A stretch of DNA of 64,000 nt from Sphagnum compactum (Eukaryota > Bryophyta > Sphagnopsida > Sphagnales): NCBI GenBank assembly GCA_965153455.1, contig OZ234493.1:17784213-17848212 (forward strand). The letters run 5' to 3'. Below, piece by piece: positions 11,990 through 22,538 of the stretch. Position 1 is the first letter of the stretch. Each line of letters opens with the position of its first letter. The translations under genes and the position numbers were made by a program. The notes below the pieces were generated by a model. It ran no database searches, had not been told where the DNA came from, and was given only the letters and a program-made list of their open reading frames with translations.

Positions 11990-12341
11990 ACATTAGGGTA
12001 CACAATTTTTTTTTCCGTTCAATCTCGAATAAATTATAATCCAATGGACCATCAACAAAAACATTAGGGTACACATTTTTTTTTCCATTCAATCTCGAAT
12101 AAATTATAATCCAATGGACCATCAACAAAAACATTAGGGTACACATTTTTTTTTCCGTTCAATCTCGAATAAATTATAATCCAATGGACCATCAACAAAA
12201 ACATTAGGGTACACATTTTTTTTTCCGTTCAATCTCGAATAAATTATAATCCAATGGACCATCAACAAAAACATTAGGGTACACATTTTTTTTTCGGTTC
12301 AATCTCGAATAAATTATAATCCAATGGACCATCAACAAAAG
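11990..12341. repeat. 70-bp tandem repeat, five copies
   Basis: The unit contains CATTAGGGTACACA, a T-run, TTCAATCTCGAATAAATTAT and CCAATGGACCATCAACAAAA. Copies begin at about 11990, 12061, 12131, 12201 and 12271, so the period is 70 bp (71 for the first). Copies are nearly identical, differing mainly at the base after the T-run and in its length. Because 70 is not a multiple of three, reading frames rotate between units, which argues against a coding array. Confidence 0.95.
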
Positions 12342-13500
12342 CCTTCGATAAAAAAGAGTTTGACGCACCAATTGCCGCCCCGGAAGACATGGACAAACAA
12401 ACATGGGTGGGTCCATAAAACCCCCTTTTTGCCATAGATTTCCTATCCCATATAGAAATCCCATCCCCCCCCCCTCCCCATATCACTAACCTAAATTGGT
12501 TTCAACTTGTTTCTTATTAAAAATAATAATATTGGAAAAAAAGAAAATGGGTGTTTTCTTTTCTAATTCTTGTATACTCTCTCTCAAGCCACAACAAGTG
12601 TTTTTTTTTTTTCTTGAATTTTGAGATAAGGAAAAAGTTTAACATCTTTATATATATTTTTGGCTACCTCTTGGACCATGTATAGAAATGTAGTGATTTT
12701 TTTAAATGATTTTTTGAAATTTGGATTTTTTTCAAAAAAATTAAATTTGTGACAAAAATTTCCCAAATTTTTTTGCAATAATGTGACTCAAAGAAAAAGG
12801 TTGGCCACACAGCCCACAAGTTGTTACAAAAGAAAAAAAATTACTAAAAATTATGTGAGTGGGAAAATCGATCACATGGTAGAAGAAAATATATTAAAAA
12901 AAAGAGAGAACTAACTCCAAATCAGCTTAAATAAATTTAAATTTAAAATTCAAAAATTTATGTGATTGAAAAAAAAAAACCCTAGTAAAAAAAGTTAAAA
13001 AAAAAGAATGATCTCCTCTCATTGGTTCCTTTCAAATTAGCATTGATCATAATAAATGATGATTTTTTAAAAAAAAGGAGAAAAAAATTGACACATACTA
13101 TTGAAAAAACTTAATTTTTTATTAAGCTAAATAAATTTAAAGAGAAAAAAAGGTAAAAAAGTATTCTAAATCCCACAAGAATATTTCAATTAAACTTAAA
13201 TTTGAATTTAAAATTAAAATTAAACCTGTGTCTTTTTTAACCTACCTGTGTAACTATGGTAAGTAGGAAACAAAAAACACAGGTAGGTAAATAACCAGCA
13301 ACGGCAGTAGAAATGCGTGTGGGGGCAAAAAAGAAAAAAAAGGAAAAAAAAAAGAAAAAAAAGGTACTTACTTTTCTCTTTTACTGGGTACGAAGCGGCG
13401 TGGGACTGACTTTTTGAGCACCAATAGGAGTCTCTGATTGGTCCACTAAAAGAAAAAAAAAAAGAAAAAAAAAAGGAACTATCAGGCACCCAAAAAGTAT
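12342..13500. other. AT-rich intergenic DNA with A-runs
   Basis: The stretch is rich in poly-A and poly-T tracts and in CCC/GGG runs near 12466-12478. No gene is recognised. It grades into the upstream region of the SHI-type gene. Confidence 0.45.
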
Positions 13501-13870
13501 CATTCATGATCCATCCATCCATTTTCCATAAAAGTACCATCTATGTCCATCCATGGTGAAGAAAAGTATTAATCTATGGTCCATCCACGCTTCAGAAAAG
13601 TATCATCCATATTCCATCCACGTTCCATCCACGCTGATTCGAAGTATCATCCATAGTCTATCCCAGGTCCATCCAAGAGAATCATCCATGGTCCATCCCC
13701 GGTCCATCCATGGTGCATAAAAGGAATCATCCATGATCCATCATCCCCAGTCCATCCGCGGTGCATAAATTCATCATCCATGGTCCATTCACGGTACGCA
13801 ATAGGTATCATCATCCATGGTCCATTCCCGGTACGCAATAGGTACCATCATCCATGGTTCATCCACGGCG
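13500..13870. repeat. Degenerate ATCCATGGTCCATCC minisatellite
   Basis: Variants of ATCATCCATGGTCCATCC, often followed by CGGTGCATAAAAGG or CGGTACGCAATAGGTA, repeat irregularly every 45-55 bp, with 15-20-bp sub-repeats. The last units are the most alike (about 13757-13860). The array ends just before the GC-rich 5' region of the next gene. Confidence 0.85.
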
Positions 13871-14851
13871 CAAAATAACTTATCATCGAGGGCCTCATCC
13901 ATGGTGGGGGGCGTCCGGATCGCACCGGTTGTACGCGACGGAATGGGAACGGAACGGCAAGAGGCTCGGAGAATCTAGAAGCTCGGAAACAGGTTCGTTG
14001 GAACCGAACCTGTGTTCTCCGAGGCTCGGGAACCGGGAGCAGTCGACCGCGCGGTTTGGAGCGTGACCGTCCGTTGCGCGATGACGCTCGTTCCTGGTGG
14101 CGGCGGCAGCAGCCGTCGTCTTCTTCGGCGTCTGGCCGTCGGCGTGGTGCTCCGGGCGTCTGTCTCTTGGCTCTGGTGCGCTTGTGTTCTCGACTGCTTT
14201 TGCCCTACCCAAACACTCAGAGCTTGGCTGCACTTGTTGCCGGACAGAGGAGAAGCTTACCCATTCCTCGGAAGCGCTGCAAGTAAGCTGGAGATGAGTG
14301 GGAGAAGAAAGAGCTTCTTCTTCTGAAGAGATGTCAGAGTGGGAGCTTCTTCTTCTAGGAGTGTTCTGGCAGAGATGGTTTTGGTAATTGAAGATGGTTG
14401 CTACTGAGCAGTAAAGCATTTTGGGTTTCTGTCGAGGCCTCTTTTTTGTTTTTTTTGTTTTTGGTTCTACTTTCTCCCGTGCTGCTACTGCAACGGGTGG
14501 TGGGGTTGGATTGTAGTTCAGGAGAAGTTGACGAAGAGTTGAGGAAGAGTGTTTTTGTTTGTGTTTTTGGGAGTAAGGACGGGAAGAGGTTTTAGAGGTG
14601 TGTTGGTTGTTTTGGATTCGGGGTCAAGGGCGTTTGGGCGGTGTTGGTTTTGGTAAAGCGCGAGTGGGGTAGTGAGTGCACGGCTGGTTGCTTTGTGTGT
14701 GCCAGTCCCACGCAGGAGGAGGGAGTTTTGGATGTGAGAGAGAGGCTTGTCGATGAGTGGTGAGTCAAGAGGCTTTTTGTTCCTGATGTTGTGGGATTTA
14801 CGAGGGTTTTGGAAAGCAGTTGTAGGTGTGTTTTGCTTTTGAGAGAGTTGT
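13871..14851 (+). promoter_or_regulatory. GC-rich 5' region of the SHI/STY gene
   Basis: GC content jumps compared with the DNA to the left, and the composition (TTCTT-rich and GAGAGA-rich leader) suggests promoter plus 5' untranslated exon. An ATG exon may lie here. One phase-compatible option is ATG at 14394 with a donor at 14411 joining an acceptor at 15059-15060. This is a possibility, not a call. No TATA box stands out. Confidence 0.4.
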
Positions 14852-15060
14852 GTGTGTGTGAGAGAGAGAGAGAGGAAGCAAAGAGTTGGAGAAAAAGGAA
14901 GAGGAACAAGAGGGAGGGGGAGGAGGAAGAGAAGTGAATCTCCTCCCCTTCTAGAGAAAGATCAGAAGAAAAGTCCAGAGAGAAAAAAGAGAGAGCAGGA
15001 ATCCCGGTGTTCAAAGAGGAGGAGAGAGAGAGGAATCTGTTGCGAGAGAGATTTGTGCAG

Positions 15061-15959
15061 ACGAGTTGGGGGGGGGGGGGAGGTGGGGATCTCGAGGAGG
15101 GGCATTGTGGCGCGGGTTGTGGCAACTGAAGGGGGGGGAGGAGGAGGAAGCGACCCCAGAGACGACCCAACAGCGTTGAAAGAAGGGGATCTCTCGCTAG
15201 GCTACGCATACGCGCGCACCACCCTCCCTCCCGCTGCGCTCACAAACGCCATCCCCTGGGGCAGGGCCCCAGTCTATGGCACGCATCATCACCATCATCA
15301 TCGAGAAATCTACCACAACATTCTGAGCAGCAGAGGAGGTGGGGACTCAGACGGAGGAGTTGGTGATTATGGAGCTGCTGCTGCCACCCATGGAGCACCA
15401 TCACCTCATGGCGTAAGAAGCCATGGTTCTAGTGCTCATGTAGTTCACCATGTAGGAGGATCACTGCAGCAACATGGAGCAGCAGCAGCAGGATATGAAT
15501 CCAGAGAAGTTCTAAGGACTCAAGACACAGCTCTTGCAGCTGTCAATTTTGACGAGGAAGAAGACGAGGAGGCCGAAGAAGGGAGCAGCAATAGCGGTAG
15601 CGGTGGTGTGGGAAAGCAGCAAGGGACTGCAAGGAACAACCACCCATCATCAATAGGCCAGCAGGGCTGGCCGTTGTCTGTGAGACAACAGCAACAACAT
15701 CAAGAAGAAGAGGAAGAAGAAGGAGAAGAAGACGTGGCAACAACAACAACGCAGGGCATGAATGTACAAAGCTTGCAACAGCATAACCCCTCACATGGGG
15801 TGGTGGTTGCACCACCCGAACCTGACAACCATCTCCGTCTCCATGGTACACTATCATCTCTCTGATTGTCTTGTTCGGGCTTGCTTGTGGTGTGAAGGGT
15901 TTTGTTTTTTTTTCTGTGTCTGGCTTCTGAGGGTGCTTTAGGTTTTGAAGGTTTCTTCT

Positions 15960-15991
<32 letters not shown>

Positions 15992-18225
15992 ACTTTGTGC
16001 TGTTGTTATGCTTGGATTCTTTTGTGAAGGTGGATTTAATTTGTTTCTTTTTCAAAGGGGGGATTGGATTCTTAGGTTGCCTTAGGTTTTGAAGGTTTTT
16101 TCCTCTGCTGTTATGGTTGGATTCTTTTTCAAAGGGGGATTGGATTGTTTTTGCCGCTCTGATTTTGTCTTGCTTTCGGGTGTGTGTGTGTTCAAGAACC
16201 ACGAGCTGAAGAGCTCTGGGGAGGAGGAGCAGGAGGTGTAAAGGGAAATGAGATTGTGGTGCAGCAGCAAATAGGAGGAGGAGCAGGAGGAGGAGGAGCA
16301 CCAGTAGCAGGTGCTTTGACAACGGGAACAGGATCATCAGCATGTCAAGAATGTGGAAACCAAGCGAAGAAAGATTGCTCATACCGTCGGTGTCGCACCT
16401 GTTGCAAGAGCCGAGGCTTTGATTGTACCACTCATTTGAAGAGTACTTGGGTTCCAGCAGCAAAGCGGCGGGAACGACAGGCAGCCGAATCAGCTGCTGC
16501 TGCCGCTGCCTCTGCTGGACTCCTTCGTCCCAAGTCATCAAAACGTGCTCGTAATACACTGGTGGGCAATGTTGTAAATTCTCTCACCACTACCTCTGCT
16601 ACATCTCCACGCGGTGGCTCTGATCTCAACTCTGCTCACCTCACCTCAACTCATCCGTCTCAACCAAGTACAGCAGCTGTCTGATCTCTAATTGCATGAA
16701 TTTTTACTTTCCTTTTGTTCAAAGTCCTCTATTTTTTTGTGAAGGAAGGAATTTGTTTCACCACATGTGATGATGATACTTGTGAAAGAAGAACTCAAGA
16801 AAGCATATCCTGTGAATTAGGGTTTAGGGTTTAGGTGTTTTGTGAATGTAGTAATGTGCTCTGACATAGTTATATCCAAATGTGTGGAATCAATCAATGA
16901 CATCAGCCTCAGCAAAGGGTGGACTTCCTCCTGAAGTGAGAGCACAGGCACTGTTCAAGTGTGTGAGATTAATGGGCGTGGAAGATGGCGAGAACGAGTT
17001 TGCATATCAGGCAACTGTCAAAATTGGGGGCCATATTTTCAAAGGTGTGCTATATGATCAAGGCGTTGACAATGGCCAACCTGTGGCACAATCTTTGGGT
17101 GAATTGCAGCTGGGTGGGAGCCGAGGTGGCATGCCATCTTCTTCTGCACTGATTGACCCTGCGTCTCTGTATGTCTCTGGGAGTGCACTCTTGGGAGGTA
17201 AGCCATCTACAGACAATTGTGAGAAACTCTTCTTTAAATTATCAGTGTAATCTGTTTGTTGTCTTTCTTGCCCAAATGAGGACAGAATACTATCCAGACT
17301 TTTTGCCTTCCACTATGTCTTCAGTGCTAGGCAAAATCATGAACTGAGTCTTCCTGTTGCTTCCAGAAGAAAATACAACAGAAATTCAGGATGCAGATTC
17401 TGTATAATGGTTTGCCTGAGATTTTGGGTAGTCATGGCACTTCATCATCACTGCTATTTGTGATGATAAAGCTAAATGGTCTGACACTTTATGAGTGACT
17501 CTTGTAAGGTTACGACTGACCATGTTCATTTTCATGTTACCTTTCAACGTGTGGTTGTGAAGATGTCTTTTAAGACAATTCTTTAGGAAACAGCTATCAA
17601 GAGGCATGGTGAAAAAACAGATGACTGTCCGAAATATTAGCCAAAACTGGATGATCATGAAAATAGTGCTAGTTCTGCATATTGATGAAAGGTTTGTGTT
17701 GTTGTCTGGTGTGGTGAATGCAGCTTTGCGATGATAAGAGTATACACATGAGAGTAGATCAGGTGGCAAAGGAAGGAAGGAAGGAAGGATTTTTTTTTGT
17801 GGGTGAAAATGTTTCCAAATCAATCCTATCCCTATCCTTATCCTACTCTCCCCCCCTTGTGCAGGAAGTAGGTGTGTTTCTTTGCACCAAAATTTGTTCA
17901 GGAAAAAACCGTTTGTTGTTATGATAGGTTGTCTCAATCTGAAGACTAAAGACTGGAAGAGTTGTTTTTTTTTTGGGGGTGTCAAAATTGTGTCAAAAAA
18001 TTGTGTGGAATTTTTGTGGGGAAAGAAATCTTTCATCTGAATTTTCAAACTCACTCCCTGTGAATGAAAAATGTCACAGGGATATGAGTGAATGTAATGA
18101 GAGTATTTGAGAGGAGAATGGTTTACTGTTTGTGTAAGTAGAACCTTTTGTCTTTGGTGGTTCAAATCATTATCTTCTCTTAACTCGCAGGTGCACAAGA
18201 CTACGAAGGTGCAGCATGCATCTGA
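15061..18225 (+). CDS. SRS: SHI/STY (SRS) family zinc-finger transcription factor
   Basis: Plant-specific nuclear regulator family that activates auxin biosynthesis and organ development genes (family knowledge). The second exon encodes the hallmark RING-like finger, [17 protein letters not shown]..., continuing to [13 protein letters not shown]. The third encodes the IGGH domain (ALFKCVR...[14 protein letters not shown]). Phased exons: up to 15845, 16197-16667, 16907-17197 (acceptor 16913 also works) and 18191-18225, ending QDYEGAACI. All junctions are GT-AG and phase 1; the last exon is inferred. The upstream coding exon, open from 14852, is rich in His, Gln, Glu, Ala and Gly runs and has no in-frame ATG before 15758. 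The true start is therefore either a separate upstream exon or the ATG at 15758; the listed start is only a plausible acceptor. Confidence 0.9.
15846..16196 (+). other. Intron 1 of the SHI/STY gene, with internal duplication
   Basis: Donor ATG|GTACAC and acceptor TTCAAG|AACC fit phase 1 on both sides. Inside, a CT microsatellite (about 15958-15990) is followed by two related copies of a segment containing TTAGGTTTTGAAGGTTT and TTTTTCAAAGGGGGATTGGATT, so the intron grew by a small direct duplication. Confidence 0.7.
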
Positions 18226-19110
18226 GTACACAGGCAGAAGCAGCAGCAATTACGCACGCCCATTGTTGTTCATTCAGCTTTGTCACCCAAGCACAAAATG
18301 CTGTATCAGACGCTGTCAAAGAAAACCCACTTGAGTTTTGACCATGAAAACATGCTTTTGTTCATTTCCAATTTTCTTACTTAATTTGTCTATTTGCAAT
18401 TGCAGTGATATGCAATGCTGTGACTATGATGTGAATGCATAACAACAATCTGGGTGTGTTGGCCAGTGCAAATTAGCGGGATCTGGCTTTTAACTGTAAC
18501 CTGGGGTTCCAGTTCAGGCACCTTTTTGTTTAGGGGAGGTACTTTGCGGCTGGTTCTTTAAACCCACCGGGGCACCATGCAGGATGAGTAGTGTGGTGTG
18601 TGGGTAGAAAACACGTATATGGCCATAGAACTGGACTATATCTTAACTATAGTAGTCAACTATGTACTAACTGTACACAATGTATTTAACTAACTAGTAG
18701 CCAACCCAGGTGACTTCACTACCTAGTTACGCAGTAACCATTTAAATTCCCTTCCCTTATGATAAGTTCCCACTCACTTGGGTAGTCCTAGTTCCACCCT
18801 CGCATGTCCCACCTCACATTGCCTAGTCGAAAGTGTGAAAGTATCATAGGGAAGTAGGGAAGGTTTACAGGGTAAGTTACCAAGGTGGAACTCAGTTGCA
18901 CTTTTTTAATCCCCAAGTGAGTCATAAGGGCATGGTAGGCTGATGTTACTGAGGTGGGACTTAGTTGTGTTTCATCCACAACCGAGTCATAACTGAGTCG
19001 TAACTGCAATGGATGGAACACTGGTTAGTGCTGGGTCATATAATATGTGTTTTAGTTCATCCTTGAGCTGTTAATACTCTTAGCGGAGTTAGTTATGTAT
19101 TTGGGGCAGG
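18226..19110. other. 3' flank of SHI gene and repeat-like intergenic DNA
   Basis: Probable 3' UTR runs on from the stop at 18225. From about 18640 the sequence has TAACTA/CTAGTAGCC words related to the TACC-type repeats elsewhere in the window. Two loosely repeated segments containing GGTGGAACTCAGTTG / GGTGGGACTTAGTTG and GAGTCATAA also occur (about 18890-18995). No gene is seen. Confidence 0.4.
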
Positions 19111-19111
19111 G

Positions 19112-19338
19112 TTTCCCAGGCCAGGGTGAACCCGTGCACCCACAGTGGTACCTTCACCTTTTTGTGTGAGGCCTTTTAGTGATCATATTAAGCCCAAAAA
19201 ATGTCAGTTTTGAACTCAGAGATCCTGATTTAGTCTAAGTATGGGATATTTGTAAAATATTTAGAAATAATTTAAATGGATTGTGGGATTTTTACCATGG
19301 TACCAATGAGCGGGCTTGTTCACCCAAGGCAGCTTTCC
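19112..19338. mobile_element. MITE-like element (family B) with ~30-bp terminal inverted repeats
   Basis: The left end CCAGGGTGAACCCGTGCACC, continuing CACAGTGGTACC, is the imperfect inverse of the right end, GGTACCAATGAGCGGGCTTG followed by TTCACCCAAGG. Length is about 227 bp with no coding capacity. The interior matches the truncated copy at 885-1080. Target-site duplication is not obvious. Confidence 0.7.
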
Positions 19339-21030
19339 TCAGGCGACTTCCAGGATATAACTTGTTTGGAATGGGGGTTAAGTGTAAGTTGAAGAGCAGG
19401 CTATCCTGGAAGTCTCAAGGGGGAAGACTCACACTTGTGAAAAAGCCTATTGACATTTTTCATTTCGTGATTTTGTGTTTTGGATCTGACACAAGATCAT
19501 TTTGGATCTATAGTTGATAAGTTCAGTTGAATCTTCCTTGATTTGTGTTTTGGGACTCAACCTTTGTTGCTTTGTTCATAGGTTTTTATATTGTCTACTG
19601 GCAATCTTGACATGGCAATTTTCTTGTTTGATTGTCATTGTGATACCACACATTGTGGTGCATTTATGATTGAATGATGACATATGTTGAATTTCTATTC
19701 AGAAGCCCCGTGCATAGGTACTAACTAGTAAATTTAGTCTCTATTTTAATGATAAAATATAGTCAATGCAATTGGGGTTGCAAGTTGCAGGTTGCTCTTA
19801 ACTTGGGTTGACTCTTTTTGTATCAAGCATGATTGTCAATTACCGCATCCCTACTCGGACAGGTTACATAGTCAATGCAATTTCGACTTGCTACTTAATG
19901 TAGCGGTTCTTGCCATTTTTGCAGGAGGGCCCCATTGTTTATGGTGTTCAAAGAGTAGATGGAGGACCCCTCCTCTTTGTGCATCTATTGCATTAAAAAT
20001 AAGCAAAAATGGATGAGAGGTGAAAAAGTTATGATCCCCCGAAGTAAGGGGGGTTAATTTTACAGAAATTTCTTGTTCAATTTCTTGGTTGAACAGCTCA
20101 TAGCCTATTTTCGAACCTCTCAAAAAATCCTTAAATATTACTCTGTTGCCTTTAGAGTTACAAGATGATTTGTAAAGCTTAAGCTGGTGATTTCAGAGCA
20201 GTTTAAGTCGCTCAATTCAAACAAATATGAAGTAGGAGGGGTCAAAATGAAGAAAAATGGAAAAAAATTGCGTTTTGCAATTCAAAGAAAAGTATTTTCT
20301 TTACTGCTCTTTATTGCCTGCTCCTTCAGCTTTGCATTCCAAAGAAGATTTGTAAAGCTTGAGAAGGTCACTCAAAATGGAGAAGAATTGAGAAAGATCT
20401 GCCAAAGTGTTCGGTGATAGGCTAATATTCGATGATGGGCCAGTTTACCCTAACCCACTGGGGTAGACTCTTTCATTGTAAGCACAATTACCCATCCCTA
20501 GGACTCACATGCTTGGGGGGGATATTATGTGTAGTTTCCTCATGAGAAGGATACATGCATAATCCTAGGCATGAGGTAATTGTGCCTGTGGCATCCATAA
20601 AACCCGCAGTTCTTTAAAATTCAAATAATCACAGATCACCACTGGTCTGTTCCTGTTTCTAATAACTGCCCAACACTGGTGATTGTGCCTTGGGAAGTGC
20701 CCCATATAATAGAGCGGGAAAAACTTCGAAGGGGCTATCTGGGTCCTTACTTATTACTCTGTTGGCAGGACTAGGTAGTAGGCGCCTTGGGCATGGCTAC
20801 AAGCTCCAAGAAAAGCCATGTCAAGGCATGGGATCAACACTCAGAGTAGTAGTTTGATTAACATGTAGTCAGTGCAAATGTGGGCAATACTGCACATGGT
20901 CAAGATTGCTATCTTACTTCTTTGCCTATTTTTAGCTCATGAAAAATTGTGCATAGTGGAAGTTGCTACCTACCTCTGCCTACTTTTAGCTCATGTTCTA
21001 CCTATAACGAGCCTCTTGACTTATTTCACA
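19339..21030. other. Intergenic DNA between convergent genes
   Basis: No convincing gene was found. The sequence is less AT-rich than the outer regions. A purine run followed by TATTATGTG (about 20514-20530) could mark an old LTR edge, but no partner copy was found in the window. Confidence 0.35.
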
Positions 21031-21940
21031 AAAGAGAAGAGATGGACAAATCAAATGCAAAATCATAGATAGAAGAAAAAACAAAGAGATTGGACAACTC
21101 AAATGCAAAATCCTAGATAGAAGAAAAAACAAAGAGATGGACAAATCAAATGCAAAATCCTAGATGGAAGAAAAAACAAAGAGATGGACAAATCAAATGC
21201 AAAATCATAGTGAGAAGAAAAAACAAGAAATCAAATGCAAAAACATAGATAGAAGAAAAGCAAAGAGATGGTCAAATCGAATGCAAAAACATAAATAGAA
21301 AAAAAACAAAGGGATGGTCAAATCGAATGCAAAAACATAGATAGAAGAAAAACAAAGGGATAGTCAAATTGAATGCAAAAACATAGATAGAAGAAAAACA
21401 AAGGGATGGACAAATCAAATGCAAAATCTTAGATAGAAGAAAAAACAAATAGATGGGCAAATCAAATGCAAAATCATAGATAGAAGAAAAGCAAAGAGAT
21501 GGACAAATTGAATCCAAAAACATAGGTAGAAGAAAAACAAAGAGATGGACAAATCAAATGCAAAAACATAGATAGAAGAAAAACAAAGAGATGGATAAAT
21601 TGAATGCAAAATCATAGAAGAAACAAAGAGATGGGGGAATTAAAATGACAACTACAGATAGAAGAAAAACAAAGAGATGGATAAATTGAATGCAAAATCA
21701 TAGAAGAAACAAAGAGATGGGGGAATTAAAATGACAACTACAGATAGAAGAAAAACAAAGAGATGGGGCAATTAAAATCGTGAATATAGACAGAAGAGAA
21801 ACAAAGAGATGGGGCCATTAATGTCGTGAATATAGATAGAAGAAAAACAAAGAGATGAGGCAATTAAAATCATGAATATAGATGGAAGAAAAACAAAGAG
21901 ATGGGACTATTAAACTTCCAAACATAGGATAGAAGAAAGA
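21031..21940. repeat. 47-48-bp tandem repeat array, about 18 units
   Basis: The unit carries GATGGACAAATCAAATGCAA, AATCATAGATAGAAGAAAAA and CAAAGA. Early copies are spaced 47-48 bp (for example GATGGAC near 21041, 21088, 21135 and 21183). Later copies diverge (GAATTAAAATGACAACTACAG, ATTAAAATCGTGAATATAG), and one pair of larger units repeats around 21590-21750. Minus-strand frames read as repeated Phe/Leu/Cys-rich peptides because 48 is divisible by three; I regard these as by-products. Confidence 0.95.
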
Positions 21941-22538
21941 TATGTTCCTGTTGGAAAAAAACAAAAGTAGTGTGAGGATGAATGGTGCATTCTTTGCACC
22001 TTTGAAGAACACCTAATACAATGGAATTATTTTTTGGCTGCACATACAAGGGTGGGAAAAAAGTTTCTCACTGTTACTAGATTTCAATTTTTTTACAGTT
22101 TACTCATATCAAAAACCCCATGTCTTCTCATAAGAATGGAGGGTCTTACCACACACACCCAAGTGTGGAAGAATGGAGTAGACTTGAAAGAGAGACAAAG
22201 GAGAGACTAGTAGTACACGAGCCCTCTGCTATAGAGAACAAAGTGAGAAGGGACAGATTTCTGCTGTATACATGCAGCAGACTGACGGACAGAAGGCCAT
22301 GTGAATAACTACAAACTCTACTACTATCGTTTTTTGAACTACCAAAGAATCAATCAACAGAAGCTTGCATGAGGAGACTTTCTCACCTGTTCCAATATCT
22401 TTAAGGTTTGATCCCCCACAGGCACCAAACATTTGGAGAAGTGGAATGTTTGTGCAGATGAGTAATTTCACTGCCCCCATAAGACTCTGTGCTGGGGGCT
22501 CCAAGAAAAAGCACAAGAAAAAAAATTGTCAGCTCAAA
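21941..22538. other. 3' flank of the PP2C gene
   Basis: This stretch lies downstream of the minus-strand PP2C stop codon and probably includes its 3' UTR. No separate gene is recognised. Confidence 0.4.

Noticed and set aside
13895-14419. 174-residue minus-strand frame near the SHI promoter
   Set aside because: Low-complexity Ala/Arg/Ser composition in a GC-rich promoter region; no motif or supporting splice context.
14592-15209. 205-residue minus-strand frame opposite the SHI gene leader
   Set aside because: It is a Ser/Leu/Pro-rich shadow of the GA-rich plus-strand leader and has no recognisable family.
20510-20600. Possible copia-type LTR edge (G-run followed by TATTATGTG)
   Set aside because: No second LTR, no pol motifs and no primer binding site were found nearby.
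21272-22012. Phe/Leu/Cys-rich minus-strand peptides
   Set aside because: They are translations of the 47-48-bp tandem array, not a membrane protein gene.
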